Source: Euryarchaeota archaeon UBA258
Lineage (GTDB): Archaea; Thermoplasmatota; Poseidoniia; Poseidoniales; Poseidoniaceae
DNA: 14,010 bases
Reading direction: 5' to 3'
Assembly: GCA_002502605.1 (NCBI GenBank)
Contig: DAPR01000042.1
Location: forward strand, 30,613-44,622
The notes beneath the pieces were generated by a model that saw nothing but the letters and a program-made list of their open reading frames with translations, was not told the DNA's origin and did no database searches. Positions 6,823 to 13,895 of this stretch are shown here, piece after piece (the stretch's first letter is position 1; each line of letters begins with the position of its first letter). The position numbers were made by a program, and so were the translations under genes.

Positions 6823-7284
6823 ATGACGCCGACACAGCAAACTGGGGCCGAAGCCCTCGACCGACTCGCAGGACGCGATCTCAACAACGATGGAAGAATT
6901 GTCAATCTCGTCATTTGTGGAAATTCAAAATTTTATGACTACGCATGGTTGGAAAACGCCATTGATGAATGGGTCAAGTACAACGCTTACCCAGACCTGA
7001 TCATCCTCGGTGGTGCGAGCGGAGTGGATTATCTCGCTGAACGTTGGGCCGACAACAACAACATACCATTGGCGGTGTTTACCGAGGCATGGTCAAACCC
7101 TCGACCAAATCAACCCAACGACAGCGGACGGCCTGAAGCCGAAGCGAGTTTAGTGGATCGTATGCTCGAGCGTGCGACTCACATGCTAGCATTCCCCGGA
7201 CCGGAATCAGTTTGGACCAAACGAATGGAAGATGCTGCCCACAAGCAATTGATTCCGGTGGTCAGTGTGTTGCTCCCGAATTAA
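6823..7284 (+). CDS. SLOG-superfamily protein, DUF2493 / YspA cpYpsA-related type
   Basis: A 153-residue Rossmann-like protein. After a variable ~25-residue N-terminus come the first strand and glycine (NLVICGNSKFYDY, about 28-40), the nucleotide-pocket motif LIILGGASGVDYLAERWA at about 59-76, and the segments GRPEAEASLVDRML and HMLAFPG, all in the order of DUF2493 proteins of the SLOG superfamily. Those proteins are predicted to bind nucleotides or nucleotide-derived ligands such as NAD or ADP-ribose-related molecules; no reaction is established for this subgroup. The protein is a single domain of typical length with no membrane segment. It is transcribed alone, divergent from biotin carboxylase and convergent with the flavoreductase. 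The ATG fits a TATA-like box 26 bases upstream. Some relatives occur in phage or stress contexts, but nothing here shows a mobile or defence setting. Confidence 0.82.
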   Translation: MTPTQQTGAEALDRLAGRDLNNDGRIVNLVICGNSKFYDYAWLENAIDEWVKYNAYPDLIILGGASGVDYLAERWADNNNIPLAVFTEAWSNPRPNQPNDSGRPEAEASLVDRMLERATHMLAFPGPESVWTKRMEDAAHKQLIPVVSVLLPN

Positions 7285-7390
7285 GCAGAATGGCGGAAAT
7301 TTGACCAAAAAAGCAGGAAAATATCATTTCTCGTTTCGGTGGCGACGAAGGTGTTCCATTCCACGCTATTTCGGAGAAGAGGTGCCTAGA

Positions 7391-7423
7391 GCCCATATAA
7401 TTCAACTTATGTTGTGGGCCCAC
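7391..7423. repeat. nested palindromes in the convergent gap between the DUF2493 and flavoreductase genes
   Basis: The 186-base gap 7285-7470 has no convincing gene. It holds GCCCA (7391-7395) and ATAA, a TTCAAC loop, TTAT and TGGGC (7415-7419), forming an imperfect hairpin whose end overlaps the perfect 10-base palindrome GTGGGCCCAC (7414-7423). It could act as a 3'-end structure for either transcript; neither strand shows a strong T-run next to it. Confidence 0.35.
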
Positions 7424-7432
7424 ACTGCTCCC

Positions 7433-7460
7433 GTAAGAAACGAACTCTGGGGGTGCAGAG
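7433..7460 (-). terminator. candidate terminator hairpin of the flavoreductase gene
   Basis: On the minus strand, 10 bases after the stop, CTCTG and CAGAG enclose a six-base loop (7445-7460) followed by the T-rich TTCGTTTCTT. This is terminator-like, though archaeal termination depends mainly on T-runs and the one here is interrupted. Confidence 0.35.
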
Positions 7461-7470
7461 GGAGTTGGCA

Positions 7471-8721
7471 TCAGTAGACGTCTCGGAGGTAGCGCTTTTG
7501 TTCACGCATCATCGTTTTCTCGATGAAATGTGTTGCATCTTCGTTGCTCATACCACCGTGTTCCTCTGCGATTGAAATGAGCGCACGGTGCACGTCTTTT
7601 GCCATGTATTGTTTGTCGCCACAGATGTAAAAATATGCACCGTTTTCGAACCATTCCCAAATTTCTGCACCGTGTTCTTTGAGTCTGTGTTGAACGTAAA
7701 TTTTCTCTTCTTGGTCCCTCGACCACGCAGTGGTGAATCTGTACAGATCGCCGCTGTCCATCCAACCCTCGATGGTGTCTTTGTAGTAGAACTCGGTCTT
7801 TGCTGACTGGTCGCCGAAGAATAACCAATTGCGGCCTTCTCCACCATCGAAGACACGCTGCTCCATGAACGCCCGGAACGGTGCGATACCAGTTCCTGGC
7901 CCGACCATGATGATGTCCGTGCTCTTGTCTTCTGGAAGAATGAACGACTTAGTAGGGGACATGAAGACGCCGATTGGAGCACCTGATGTGTCAATCTCAT
8001 CAGCCATGAACTGCGTACAAAGACCCCCGCGAGGTCTGTTGTTGTATTCGAATCGAACGATGCCAACGGTCAACTCAACGAAACCTGGGTGTGCATCGTG
8101 GGATGAAGCGATTGAATAGAGGCGTGGCTTCAATCGGTCTGCGAGTTCTAAGAATTCTTCTGGAGAGTACTTCACATCAAATTCACGCATGATGTCGATG
8201 TAATCTCGAGTCCAAAGATAGTCTTCGACAGCTTTCGCATCATCAACCAATGCTTCGACCTTTGCCACTGGGTCATCCGAGGCTTGATTAGGAGCAAGAC
8301 CGGGGGGGAGGGCTTGAGAATCGCTTGCTGACCACTCTTCGCCATTTCGGCTTCTTGAAACGATTGAAAGGGAGATACGCATACCGCTTGAAACCACTTT
8401 GTGGGCGAGTGACTGAACGAATTTTTTGTTCGCCAGGTGCACCTCGAAGTCTTTCTTGAGTGCGGTGTAGAGGTCGCGCTCTCCGTTGTGAGTCTCCACG
8501 ATCGTCTCGCGGTCCCAGCCTTGAGCCTCAAGCAGTTCTTCCACGATGTGTGGTGGGTTTTCGGCAAGCACACCAAGAGCATCACCCACTTTGTAATCCA
8601 AACCGGAATCACCCAGATCAAACACAATGTGGCGGGTTTCTTTTCTCGAGCCTTCACCGTTGAGAATGTAATTCTCTGTGATTTCAGACATGTATGGATT
8701 CTTTGAACTCCAGTCGCTCAT
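7471..8721 (-). CDS. CysJ / P450-reductase-like FAD-NADPH oxidoreductase without a flavodoxin domain
   Basis: A 416-residue flavoprotein of the NADPH-sulfite reductase alpha (CysJ)/cytochrome P450 reductase diflavin family, moving electrons from NADPH through FAD to an unidentified acceptor. Numbered from the ATG at 8721, the FAD domain has YKVGDALGVLAENP (43-56) and the RxYSxAS motif as RLYSIASS (200-207), then GGLCTQFMAD (232-241); the NADPH domain has GPGTGIAPFRAF (274-285), LFFGDQ (300-305) and ICGDKQYMAKDV (366-377); the C-terminus is RYLRDVY, as in CysJ, with the terminal Tyr stacking on FAD. The N-terminal FMN/flavodoxin domain is missing, and no separate flavodoxin is nearby. A Pro/Ala-rich insert at about 125-165 interrupts the connecting domain. 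The frame is open to a GTG at 8763, but the ATG is preceded by GGTGAT and starts the conserved region. It is divergent from crtI; a partner in sulfite reduction or in a membrane or carotenoid redox step is only a guess. Confidence 0.87.
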   Translation of the reverse strand: MSDWSSKNPYMSEITENYILNGEGSRKETRHIVFDLGDSGLDYKVGDALGVLAENPPHIVEELLEAQGWDRETIVETHNGERDLYTALKKDFEVHLANKKFVQSLAHKVVSSGMRISLSIVSRSRNGEEWSASDSQALPPGLAPNQASDDPVAKVEALVDDAKAVEDYLWTRDYIDIMREFDVKYSPEEFLELADRLKPRLYSIASSHDAHPGFVELTVGIVRFEYNNRPRGGLCTQFMADEIDTSGAPIGVFMSPTKSFILPEDKSTDIIMVGPGTGIAPFRAFMEQRVFDGGEGRNWLFFGDQSAKTEFYYKDTIEGWMDSGDLYRFTTAWSRDQEEKIYVQHRLKEHGAEIWEWFENGAYFYICGDKQYMAKDVHRALISIAEEHGGMSNEDATHFIEKTMMREQKRYLRDVY

Positions 8722-8723
8722 GG

Positions 8724-8792
8724 TATCACCGCACAACCTAAGGCTGTGATTTGCCCCAACCACAGCCTCCTTAAGATGCTTATCACCACAAC
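8724..8792. promoter_or_regulatory. inverted repeat flanked by direct repeats between the flavoreductase and crtI genes
   Basis: AGGCTGTG (8741-8748) and CACAGCCT (8761-8768) are a perfect 8-base inverted repeat with a 12-base spacer. They are bracketed by near-identical direct repeats, TATCACCGCACAAC (8724-8737) and TATCACCACAAC (8781-8792). The arrangement sits immediately upstream of the flavoreductase start and about 100 bases upstream of crtI, where a shared operator would be expected. The first direct repeat also contains the flavoreductase GGTGAT ribosome binding site (minus strand). Confidence 0.45.
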
Positions 8793-8861
8793 GCTTGAGT
8801 TCGCTCTAGCACCGTTTCAGCAAGTGATTTTCTGAGTTGTGGTTCAAGGGTGGAAACGGCC

Positions 8862-8870
8862 TTTTATATG
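8862..8870 (+). promoter_or_regulatory. TATA box of crtI
   Basis: TTTTATATG is centred about 27 bases before the ATG at 8893, the archaeal TATA-to-start distance. It predicts a leaderless crtI transcript and argues against the in-frame GTG at 8839, which lies upstream of this box. Confidence 0.65.
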
Positions 8871-8892
8871 GAGACCCCTCGGACTAAGAAAC

Positions 8893-10503
8893 ATGTCCAG
8901 CACCAATGCTCCAACTGCCATCATTGTAGGGTCAGGGCCGGGTGGCCTCGCCTCAGCCCTCCTCCTCGCATATTCAGGCGTGGATGTCACCGTTCTCGAA
9001 AAAGCCGAAGCTGTCGGCGGACGCACTCGCTTGTTCAAGAAGGACGGGTACACCTTCGATCGTGGACCAACTTTTTTCCATTACCCTGAGGTCATTGAAG
9101 AAATCTTCAAGGCCATTGGGCTGGATGCTCACAAGGAACTTGGCCTCATGCCGTTGGACCCAATGTACCGACTCGTGTTCGGCGCAGGCGGCCACATCGA
9201 CGCAACCAGCAACCTTGACGAAATGACTGAACGCATTCGTGAACTTGCCGGAGACAAGAACGCAAACGGTTTCAAAAATTATGTGAAACAAAACCGGAAG
9301 AAACTCGATTTCTCCAAGCAGTGCCTTCAGACCCCATGGTCGAGCCCAATGGACGTTCTATCAAAGCGAGCCATACGAGTTGCGACCGTCCTCAAGCCAT
9401 GGGCCAGCGTTGCTGGAGACCTTGGTAAGCACTTCGACGACGAAAGAGTTCGACTCGCCATGTCGTTTCAAACGAAATACCTTGGAATGAGTCCTTTCCA
9501 TGCCCCCTCCTTGTTCACCATCCTCGCATTCCTCGAGTATGAACACGGTATCTTCCACGCCAAGGGTGGTTTGGGAAGCATCACTGCACGGATGGGCGAA
9601 ATCGCAGAAAGCATGGGCGTCGACATTCGGCTTAACACCCCTGTTAAATCCCTCATCTATGAAGGCAAAACAGTAACCGGCGTTCGAATTGAAGGTCAAG
9701 AAATCATGGCTGACAAAGTCGTGGTCAATGCTGACTTCGCTCACGCCATGACCACCCTCGTTCCTGACGAGAAGCGCAAGAAATGGAGCAATAAAAAACT
9801 CGAGAAGAAGGGATATTCATGCTCCACCTTCATGCTTTACCTCGGCGTGGACAAAGAGTACGAGTTGCCTCATCACCAAATTTACGCTTCGTCTTCCTAT
9901 GAGGAGAACTTGCGAGACATTACCAACCATCGCCTGACCTGGGATGACCCATCGGTGTATGTCCAAAACGCATCCATCACAGACGATTCCCTCGCGCCAG
10001 ACGGCCACTCGACCATTTATGTCCTCGTACCTGTGCCAAACCAACACGAAAGCATTGTGTGGGATGACATCAAAGCGGATTTCCGTGAAACCATTGTCAA
10101 GCAACTGGGCAAACTCGGTTACGATGACATCGCCGATCACATTGTTTCCGAGACCATCATCACACCCGACGACTGGGGCGCTTCCGATATCTATCGAGGT
10201 GCGGTGTTCAACTTGACCCACGACCTCAAACAGATGCTATGGCGACGCCCACACAACCGATTTGAGGAAGCAAACAACCTCTACATCGTTGGAGGAGGCA
10301 CTCACCCCGGCAGTGGCCTACCGACCATCTTTGAAAGCGCCAGAATCAGCAGCAAGCTGGTCCTCGCCGATCTTGGTATGCGTCCTGATTGGAACGGCCA
10401 AGACACGTGGTTCAAGGATGTCAAGCGACCCAAGGTTGCCACCCGGCCAAGCGCTCAACCTCGAGCCCGTGGCACCCCGAATGGTGAAGGCCATGCGGTA
10501 TGA
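8893..10503 (+). CDS. crtI: phytoene desaturase-like carotenoid oxidoreductase (CrtI family)
   Basis: A 536-residue FAD-dependent enzyme of the CrtI family, introducing double bases-of-conjugation into phytoene or a related C30-C50 isoprenoid, probably at the membrane surface. The N-terminus has the dinucleotide-binding fold IIVGSGPGGLASALLLA (10-26), followed by LEKAEAVGGRTRLF and FDRGPTFFHYP; mid-protein HAKGGLGSITARM matches the GG(x)GxLxxAL block; the C-terminus carries YIVGGGTHPGSGLPTIFES, the carotenoid-desaturase FAD signature. The length is within the usual range of about 490-550, with a 40-residue basic, Pro-rich tail that is not part of the enzyme fold. Whether it is a desaturase, isomerase or saturase-like member cannot be fixed, because no phytoene synthase or cyclase gene is in view. 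The start at 8893 is set by the TATA box 27 bases upstream. Its last 11 bases overlap the start of the thioredoxin-like lipoprotein gene, so the two are likely co-expressed. Confidence 0.9.
   Translation: MSSTNAPTAIIVGSGPGGLASALLLAYSGVDVTVLEKAEAVGGRTRLFKKDGYTFDRGPTFFHYPEVIEEIFKAIGLDAHKELGLMPLDPMYRLVFGAGGHIDATSNLDEMTERIRELAGDKNANGFKNYVKQNRKKLDFSKQCLQTPWSSPMDVLSKRAIRVATVLKPWASVAGDLGKHFDDERVRLAMSFQTKYLGMSPFHAPSLFTILAFLEYEHGIFHAKGGLGSITARMGEIAESMGVDIRLNTPVKSLIYEGKTVTGVRIEGQEIMADKVVVNADFAHAMTTLVPDEKRKKWSNKKLEKKGYSCSTFMLYLGVDKEYELPHHQIYASSSYEENLRDITNHRLTWDDPSVYVQNASITDDSLAPDGHSTIYVLVPVPNQHESIVWDDIKADFRETIVKQLGKLGYDDIADHIVSETIITPDDWGASDIYRGAVFNLTHDLKQMLWRRPHNRFEEANNLYIVGGGTHPGSGLPTIFESARISSKLVLADLGMRPDWNGQDTWFKDVKRPKVATRPSAQPRARGTPNGEGHAV
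10483..10487 (+). promoter_or_regulatory. ribosome binding site of the thioredoxin-like lipoprotein gene
   Basis: GGTGA lies inside crtI, five bases before the ATG at 10493. It supports that start over the in-frame ATG at 10481, which has no such site. Confidence 0.5.
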
Positions 10504-11089
10504 CCTTCTGGTTCTCGTCGGCATCACACTCAGCCTCTGTACGGGTTGTATTGCCCCAGAATCACCTGAGGTCGAACGTGGAGAAAATCCACCAATTCAC
10601 ATGACCTTCGAGGCATCGACGCTTGATCGCAGCGAAGATGGCGGGGCAACCTTCAACTTCAAACAACATCTTCGTGAAGGGCCTTCTCTGGTGCTCTGGG
10701 TCGGCGCAGGCTGCTCGGGTTGCCATGATTGGACCGAATTGATTCGGACCACAATGGACGAAGGTGGGTTCAACGACACAAACATCAGCGTGGTGAGTGT
10801 TCATCGGTGGGCACTCTTCGAAACAACAGAAGATGTCATGGAGACTTTTGGTGATGATACCAACACATCCTACTACACGCCTTGGACGGTTGTGGTCCCC
10901 GAGGTGGACACCCCGACCTATGAATTTGAGACTGGGCTTGATACCGGATATCCCCTCTACGAAGCGTATGGGAACCCAAGCACACCAACCTTGCAACTGA
11001 TCGATGAAAGCGGCGCAATTGTTTGGCAATCCAAGACTTACTGGGCCAACGAAACGGTCCTCGACGAAGCATTGATGTTCTTCGATTGA
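10493..11089 (+). CDS. thioredoxin-fold lipoprotein (TlpA/Trx-like, CxxC)
   Basis: A 198-residue exported redox protein. Residues 1-18 are a short signal sequence (MRYDLLVLVGITLSLCTG) ending at Cys19, a probable lipid-anchored cysteine; the lipobox is slightly unusual, with Cys rather than Leu at -3. After an acidic linker, the thioredoxin fold starts at about residue 62: SLVLWVGAGCSGCHDW holds the redox pair Cys74-Ser-Gly-Cys77, and the cis-proline loop appears as GNPSTPTLQLID (Pro165) followed by the strand GAIVWQS. The family acts outside the cytoplasmic membrane in disulfide reduction, cytochrome maturation or peroxide handling; which applies is unknown. It overlaps crtI by 11 bases with its own GGTGA site, suggesting translational coupling. 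The frame is open back to 10262 inside crtI, but only the ATG at 10493 gives a signal peptide at the N-terminus. The SDH operon begins 123 bases later. Confidence 0.8.
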   Translation: MRYDLLVLVGITLSLCTGCIAPESPEVERGENPPIHMTFEASTLDRSEDGGATFNFKQHLREGPSLVLWVGAGCSGCHDWTELIRTTMDEGGFNDTNISVVSVHRWALFETTEDVMETFGDDTNTSYYTPWTVVVPEVDTPTYEFETGLDTGYPLYEAYGNPSTPTLQLIDESGAIVWQSKTYWANETVLDEALMFFD

Positions 11090-11145
11090 GATTCTCGGCA
11101 ATCCGGCTAAATGGCCCACTCAGCCTCTCTTGGCTAAGATGCGGA

Positions 11146-11220
11146 ATGGTGAACCTCAAAGACCTCAGCGTCTTGGATGAAATCAACCGCCCTCGGGCGG
11201 TGGGTGAAATAGATGGGTGA
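11146..11220 (+). CDS. possible 24-residue reading frame overlapping the start of the SDH membrane-subunit gene
   Basis: From an ATG at 11146 a 24-codon frame encodes a peptide starting MVNLKDLSVLDEINRP and ending AVGEIDG; its TGA (11218-11220) lies just inside the next gene, whose ATG is at 11213. Codon choice (GAC, CTC, GAA, ATC, AAC, GTG) resembles neighbouring real genes, and the peptide has a plausible amphipathic helix. No strong TATA box or ribosome binding site precedes it; GGCTAAATGG at 11105-11114 is a weak TATA candidate. It could be a leader peptide coupling translation to the SDH operon, a small protein, or chance. The frame extends upstream into the lipoprotein gene, but that part is not credible. 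Confidence 0.3.
   Translation: MVNLKDLSVLDEINRPRAVGEIDG
11186..11201 (+). promoter_or_regulatory. GC-rich hairpin in the leader of the SDH operon
   Basis: ACCGCC, a CTCG loop and GGCGGT form a perfect 6-base stem ending 11 bases before the ATG at 11213. The ribosome binding site GGTGA (11203-11207) follows one base after the stem, so folding or unfolding could affect initiation. Confidence 0.45.
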
Positions 11221-12031
11221 AGGCATTAAACTTCCAGTCCTGAATGGATTGGGGCGCACAAATCGAATCGATAATTGGTGGTCGCAACCACTGGCCATGG
11301 GTGTTGCATTGACAATCACCCTAATCTACACGGTTGGCAGGCTGTTTTTGTTTCCAGACACCATCCATTACGACATTAATGGTGCCACAGTGATGTCCCC
11401 CATTTTTTCACCGAATGTGCTTGAATGGAGTCTGTTTGGCCTCAATGAATGGGACCACCCCGGATGGGTCAACGCCGCTGTCCTCGTCCTCTGGATTCCG
11501 TTTGGGTTCCGTGGCACCTGTTATTACATGCGCCGGGTGTACTACCGCACCTTCTTCGCCAGCCCAACTGCCTGCTGGGTCGATGAACCTGAAATCAATA
11601 AGAAACTTGGTTACAAAGGCGAAAAGCGACTTTTCATTGTCAACAACTTGCACCGTTACTTCCTGTATGCTGCAATGGTGATTCTTGCCATCAAGTGGTG
11701 GGATGTGACCCACACGCTCCACTTTACCGAAGGCGCTGCACAAGGATGGGGCATCTGCATTGGGACCCTCGTCATGGGGATTGAGGCCTTCCTCCTCACC
11801 ATGTACGTCACTTCTTGCCACGCACTGCGTCACCTTGCTGGAGGCGTTTTGGACCGGTGGACCACCCCCGTTGCAAAACTTCGTGGGGCTTTGTTCGGAC
11901 GGATCAGCGTATTGAACCGCTCCCATGGGTTTTGGTTCTGGACTTCATTGATGTTCGTGTTCTTGGGTGACCTTTGGGTCCTGGCTGTTGAAGCCGATGT
12001 GTTGAGCGATATGGTGCTCTTTGCAATTTGA
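11213..12031 (+). CDS. sdhC: succinate dehydrogenase / fumarate reductase cytochrome b-type membrane anchor
   Basis: A 272-residue integral membrane protein directly before sdhA, identified largely by context. Five hydrophobic segments are visible at about residues 26-48, 84-104, 148-166, 180-200 and 240-260, the layout of single-subunit di-heme anchors of type B succinate dehydrogenases, where one five-span protein replaces SdhC plus SdhD. Candidate heme ligands are His147 (NNLHRYFLY), His203 and His206 ([11 protein letters not shown]) and His238 (RSHGFWFW), all close to helix ends. It would anchor the SdhAB catalytic part and pass electrons to quinone. The start at 11213 has GGTGA five bases upstream and a hairpin before that. 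The stop is ten bases from the chosen sdhA ATG, so the two are one operon. Primary sequence similarity to classical SdhC is weak by eye; heme content is inferred. Confidence 0.82.
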   Translation: MGEGIKLPVLNGLGRTNRIDNWWSQPLAMGVALTITLIYTVGRLFLFPDTIHYDINGATVMSPIFSPNVLEWSLFGLNEWDHPGWVNAAVLVLWIPFGFRGTCYYMRRVYYRTFFASPTACWVDEPEINKKLGYKGEKRLFIVNNLHRYFLYAAMVILAIKWWDVTHTLHFTEGAAQGWGICIGTLVMGIEAFLLTMYVTSCHALRHLAGGVLDRWTTPVAKLRGALFGRISVLNRSHGFWFWTSLMFVFLGDLWVLAVEADVLSDMVLFAI

Positions 12032-12036
12032 GGTGA
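12030..12036 (+). promoter_or_regulatory. ribosome binding site of sdhA
   Basis: GAGGTGA begins inside the sdhC stop codon region and lies five bases before the ATG at 12042 but only two before the ATG at 12039. It matches the archaeal anti-Shine-Dalgarno and favours the second ATG. Confidence 0.65.
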
Positions 12037-12041
12037 AGATG

Positions 12042-13895
12042 ATGACAGAAGAATACACCAAACACGAATACGACGTTGTTGTCATTGGCGCCGGCGGTGC
12101 CGGACTTAGGGCTGCCATCGAAGCTGCTCGAAGCGGTGCCAAAACAGCCATCATCACAAAATCTCTGTTGGGCAAGGCTCACACGGTCATGGCAGAAGGC
12201 GGATGTGCTGCAGCATTGCAGAACGCAGATCCAAGAGATGGATGGAAGGTTCACTTCCATGACACCATGAAAGGAAGCAAATGGCTGGCTGACTGGCGAA
12301 TGGCTGAGTTCCACGCCAAGGAAGCCCCAGACCGCGTTCGAGAACTCGAAACTTGGGGTGCAGTGTTTGACCGAACACCAAACAATTTGATCAATCAGAG
12401 AAACTTTGGAGGTCACACCTTCCCTCGGCTGGCTCACGTTGGCGATGCAACTGGTTTGGAACTCATTCGGACCCTCCAAGAGCGCGGCATTCACGAAGGC
12501 ATTGACATCTTCATGGAATACACCGTTCGACATCTTCTCAAAGAAGGCGACAGGGTCACTGGCTGCGTTGCATATACACGGGTGGATGGAGACTTCCATG
12601 CATTCTCTGCCAAGTCAGTCGTGCTCGCTACGGGCGGCATCACTCGCTGCTGGTCTGTTTGCTCTGGCTCATGGGAATACACCGGTGACGGTCACGCCCT
12701 TGCCCTATGGGCGGGTGCAGAACTTCGAGATATGGAATTCGTACAATTCCACCCAACTGGAATGGTATGGCCTCCGTCAGTGCGAGGAATCCTCGTAACA
12801 GAAGGGGTTCGCGGTGAAGGAGGACGCCTCACAAATTCAGAAGGGGAGCGTTTCATGTTCAATTACGTGCCAGAAACATTCGCTGGCGACCACGCTGAAA
12901 CCATTGAAGAAAGCGACCAGTGGGTCGAAGAAGTGGTTTCTGGAAAACTTGCAACCGTCAGGCGCCCACCGGAACTTCTCACAAGAGACGTCGTGGCAAA
13001 AGCAATCAATTCTGAAGTCAAAGCAGGTCGTGGATCACCACACGGTGGCGCTTTCCTCGATATTTCACATCGAGGCGAGGAAGCGATTCTGAAGAAACTG
13101 CCGTCAATGCACCATCAGTTCAAGGAACTTGCCGGCGTTGATATTTCAAAGGAGCCAATGGAAGTCGGCCCGACCGCACACTACGTGATGGGCGGCGTTC
13201 GAGTGAACGCTGAAACTCAAGAAAGCAACGTCCCAGGTCTCTTTGCATGTGGCGAAGTTGCCTCTGGGTTGCACGGTGCAAACCGCTTGGGTGGAAACTC
13301 TCTTTCCGACTTAATCACCTTCGGCAAGCGGGCTGGTGAACACGCAGCAAAGCGAGCCGGAAATTTAGCTCAACCAGGAATCGAAGACTCACAAGTGCAA
13401 GACGCAATCGAAGTCATGCTTGCACCATTGATGCGAAGCGAGGGGGAAAACCCCGGCCTCATTTACGACGAAATGCGGGACATGATGCAAGCAAAGGTTG
13501 GCATCATTCGTACCAAAGAAGAGATGACTGAAGCAATGGACGACTTAATCGCATTCAATCAAAGGCAAGAGGCTTGTTTTGCAGGAACTTCCCGGAAATA
13601 CAACTCTGGTTGGCATCAAGCTCTTGATCTCAAAAATATGGTTGATGTCTCGACTGCTGCAACACTCGCCGCCCTCACGCGTGAGGAAAGCAGAGGTGGC
13701 CACACACGCGATGATTTCCCTGGCGAAACCGAAGATTGGGGCAAGATCATCAACATCATCTACATGGAAGACGGAGATGTCAAAGTCCGTCAAGAAGATG
13801 TTGAACCAATGCGTGACGATTTAGCAGCAGCCATCACAGAAGTGAAAACGATGATTGCAGAACGCGCTGCAGAACAAGCCGGAGGTGGCAATTGA
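12042..13895 (+). CDS. sdhA: succinate dehydrogenase / fumarate reductase flavoprotein subunit
   Basis: A 617-residue catalytic subunit oxidising succinate to fumarate (or the reverse) with covalently bound FAD, on the cytoplasmic membrane face. Numbered from the ATG at 12042: FAD-binding fold [18 protein letters not shown] (12-29); HTVMAEGG with His47 as the covalent FAD ligand; the substrate residues in [11 protein letters not shown] (His237) and [11 protein letters not shown] (Arg257, the catalytic proton-shuttle arginine region); [18 protein letters not shown]; and the second FAD block [25 protein letters not shown]. The C-terminal helical domain (about 430-617) is complete. The His FAD ligand and the neighbouring sdhC and sdhB argue for SDH rather than L-aspartate oxidase. 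The start is chosen by the GAGGTGA five bases upstream; an ATG three bases earlier and an upstream TTG at 12021 are alternatives. Its TGA overlaps the sdhB ATG by one base. Confidence 0.95.
   Translation: MTEEYTKHEYDVVVIGAGGAGLRAAIEAARSGAKTAIITKSLLGKAHTVMAEGGCAAALQNADPRDGWKVHFHDTMKGSKWLADWRMAEFHAKEAPDRVRELETWGAVFDRTPNNLINQRNFGGHTFPRLAHVGDATGLELIRTLQERGIHEGIDIFMEYTVRHLLKEGDRVTGCVAYTRVDGDFHAFSAKSVVLATGGITRCWSVCSGSWEYTGDGHALALWAGAELRDMEFVQFHPTGMVWPPSVRGILVTEGVRGEGGRLTNSEGERFMFNYVPETFAGDHAETIEESDQWVEEVVSGKLATVRRPPELLTRDVVAKAINSEVKAGRGSPHGGAFLDISHRGEEAILKKLPSMHHQFKELAGVDISKEPMEVGPTAHYVMGGVRVNAETQESNVPGLFACGEVASGLHGANRLGGNSLSDLITFGKRAGEHAAKRAGNLAQPGIEDSQVQDAIEVMLAPLMRSEGENPGLIYDEMRDMMQAKVGIIRTKEEMTEAMDDLIAFNQRQEACFAGTSRKYNSGWHQALDLKNMVDVSTAATLAALTREESRGGHTRDDFPGETEDWGKIINIIYMEDGDVKVRQEDVEPMRDDLAAAITEVKTMIAERAAEQAGGGN
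13881..13887 (+). promoter_or_regulatory. ribosome binding site of sdhB
   Basis: GGAGGTG, seven bases before the ATG at 13895 and inside the end of sdhA, is a near-complete Shine-Dalgarno and fixes the sdhB start. Confidence 0.75.

Noticed and set aside
10262..10492. Long N-terminal extension of the thioredoxin-like lipoprotein
   Set aside because: It lies inside crtI in another frame and would bury the signal peptide and lipid-anchor cysteine in the middle of the protein.
11408..11926. 172-residue minus-strand frame antisense to sdhC
   Set aside because: Composition is shadow-like (Pro/Gly/Glu-rich without a fold pattern), and it sits wholly inside the supported membrane-anchor gene.
11904..12599. 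231-residue minus-strand frame antisense to sdhA and the sdhC end
   Set aside because: It lies opposite two well-supported genes, has no recognisable motifs and looks like a by-product of their codon use.
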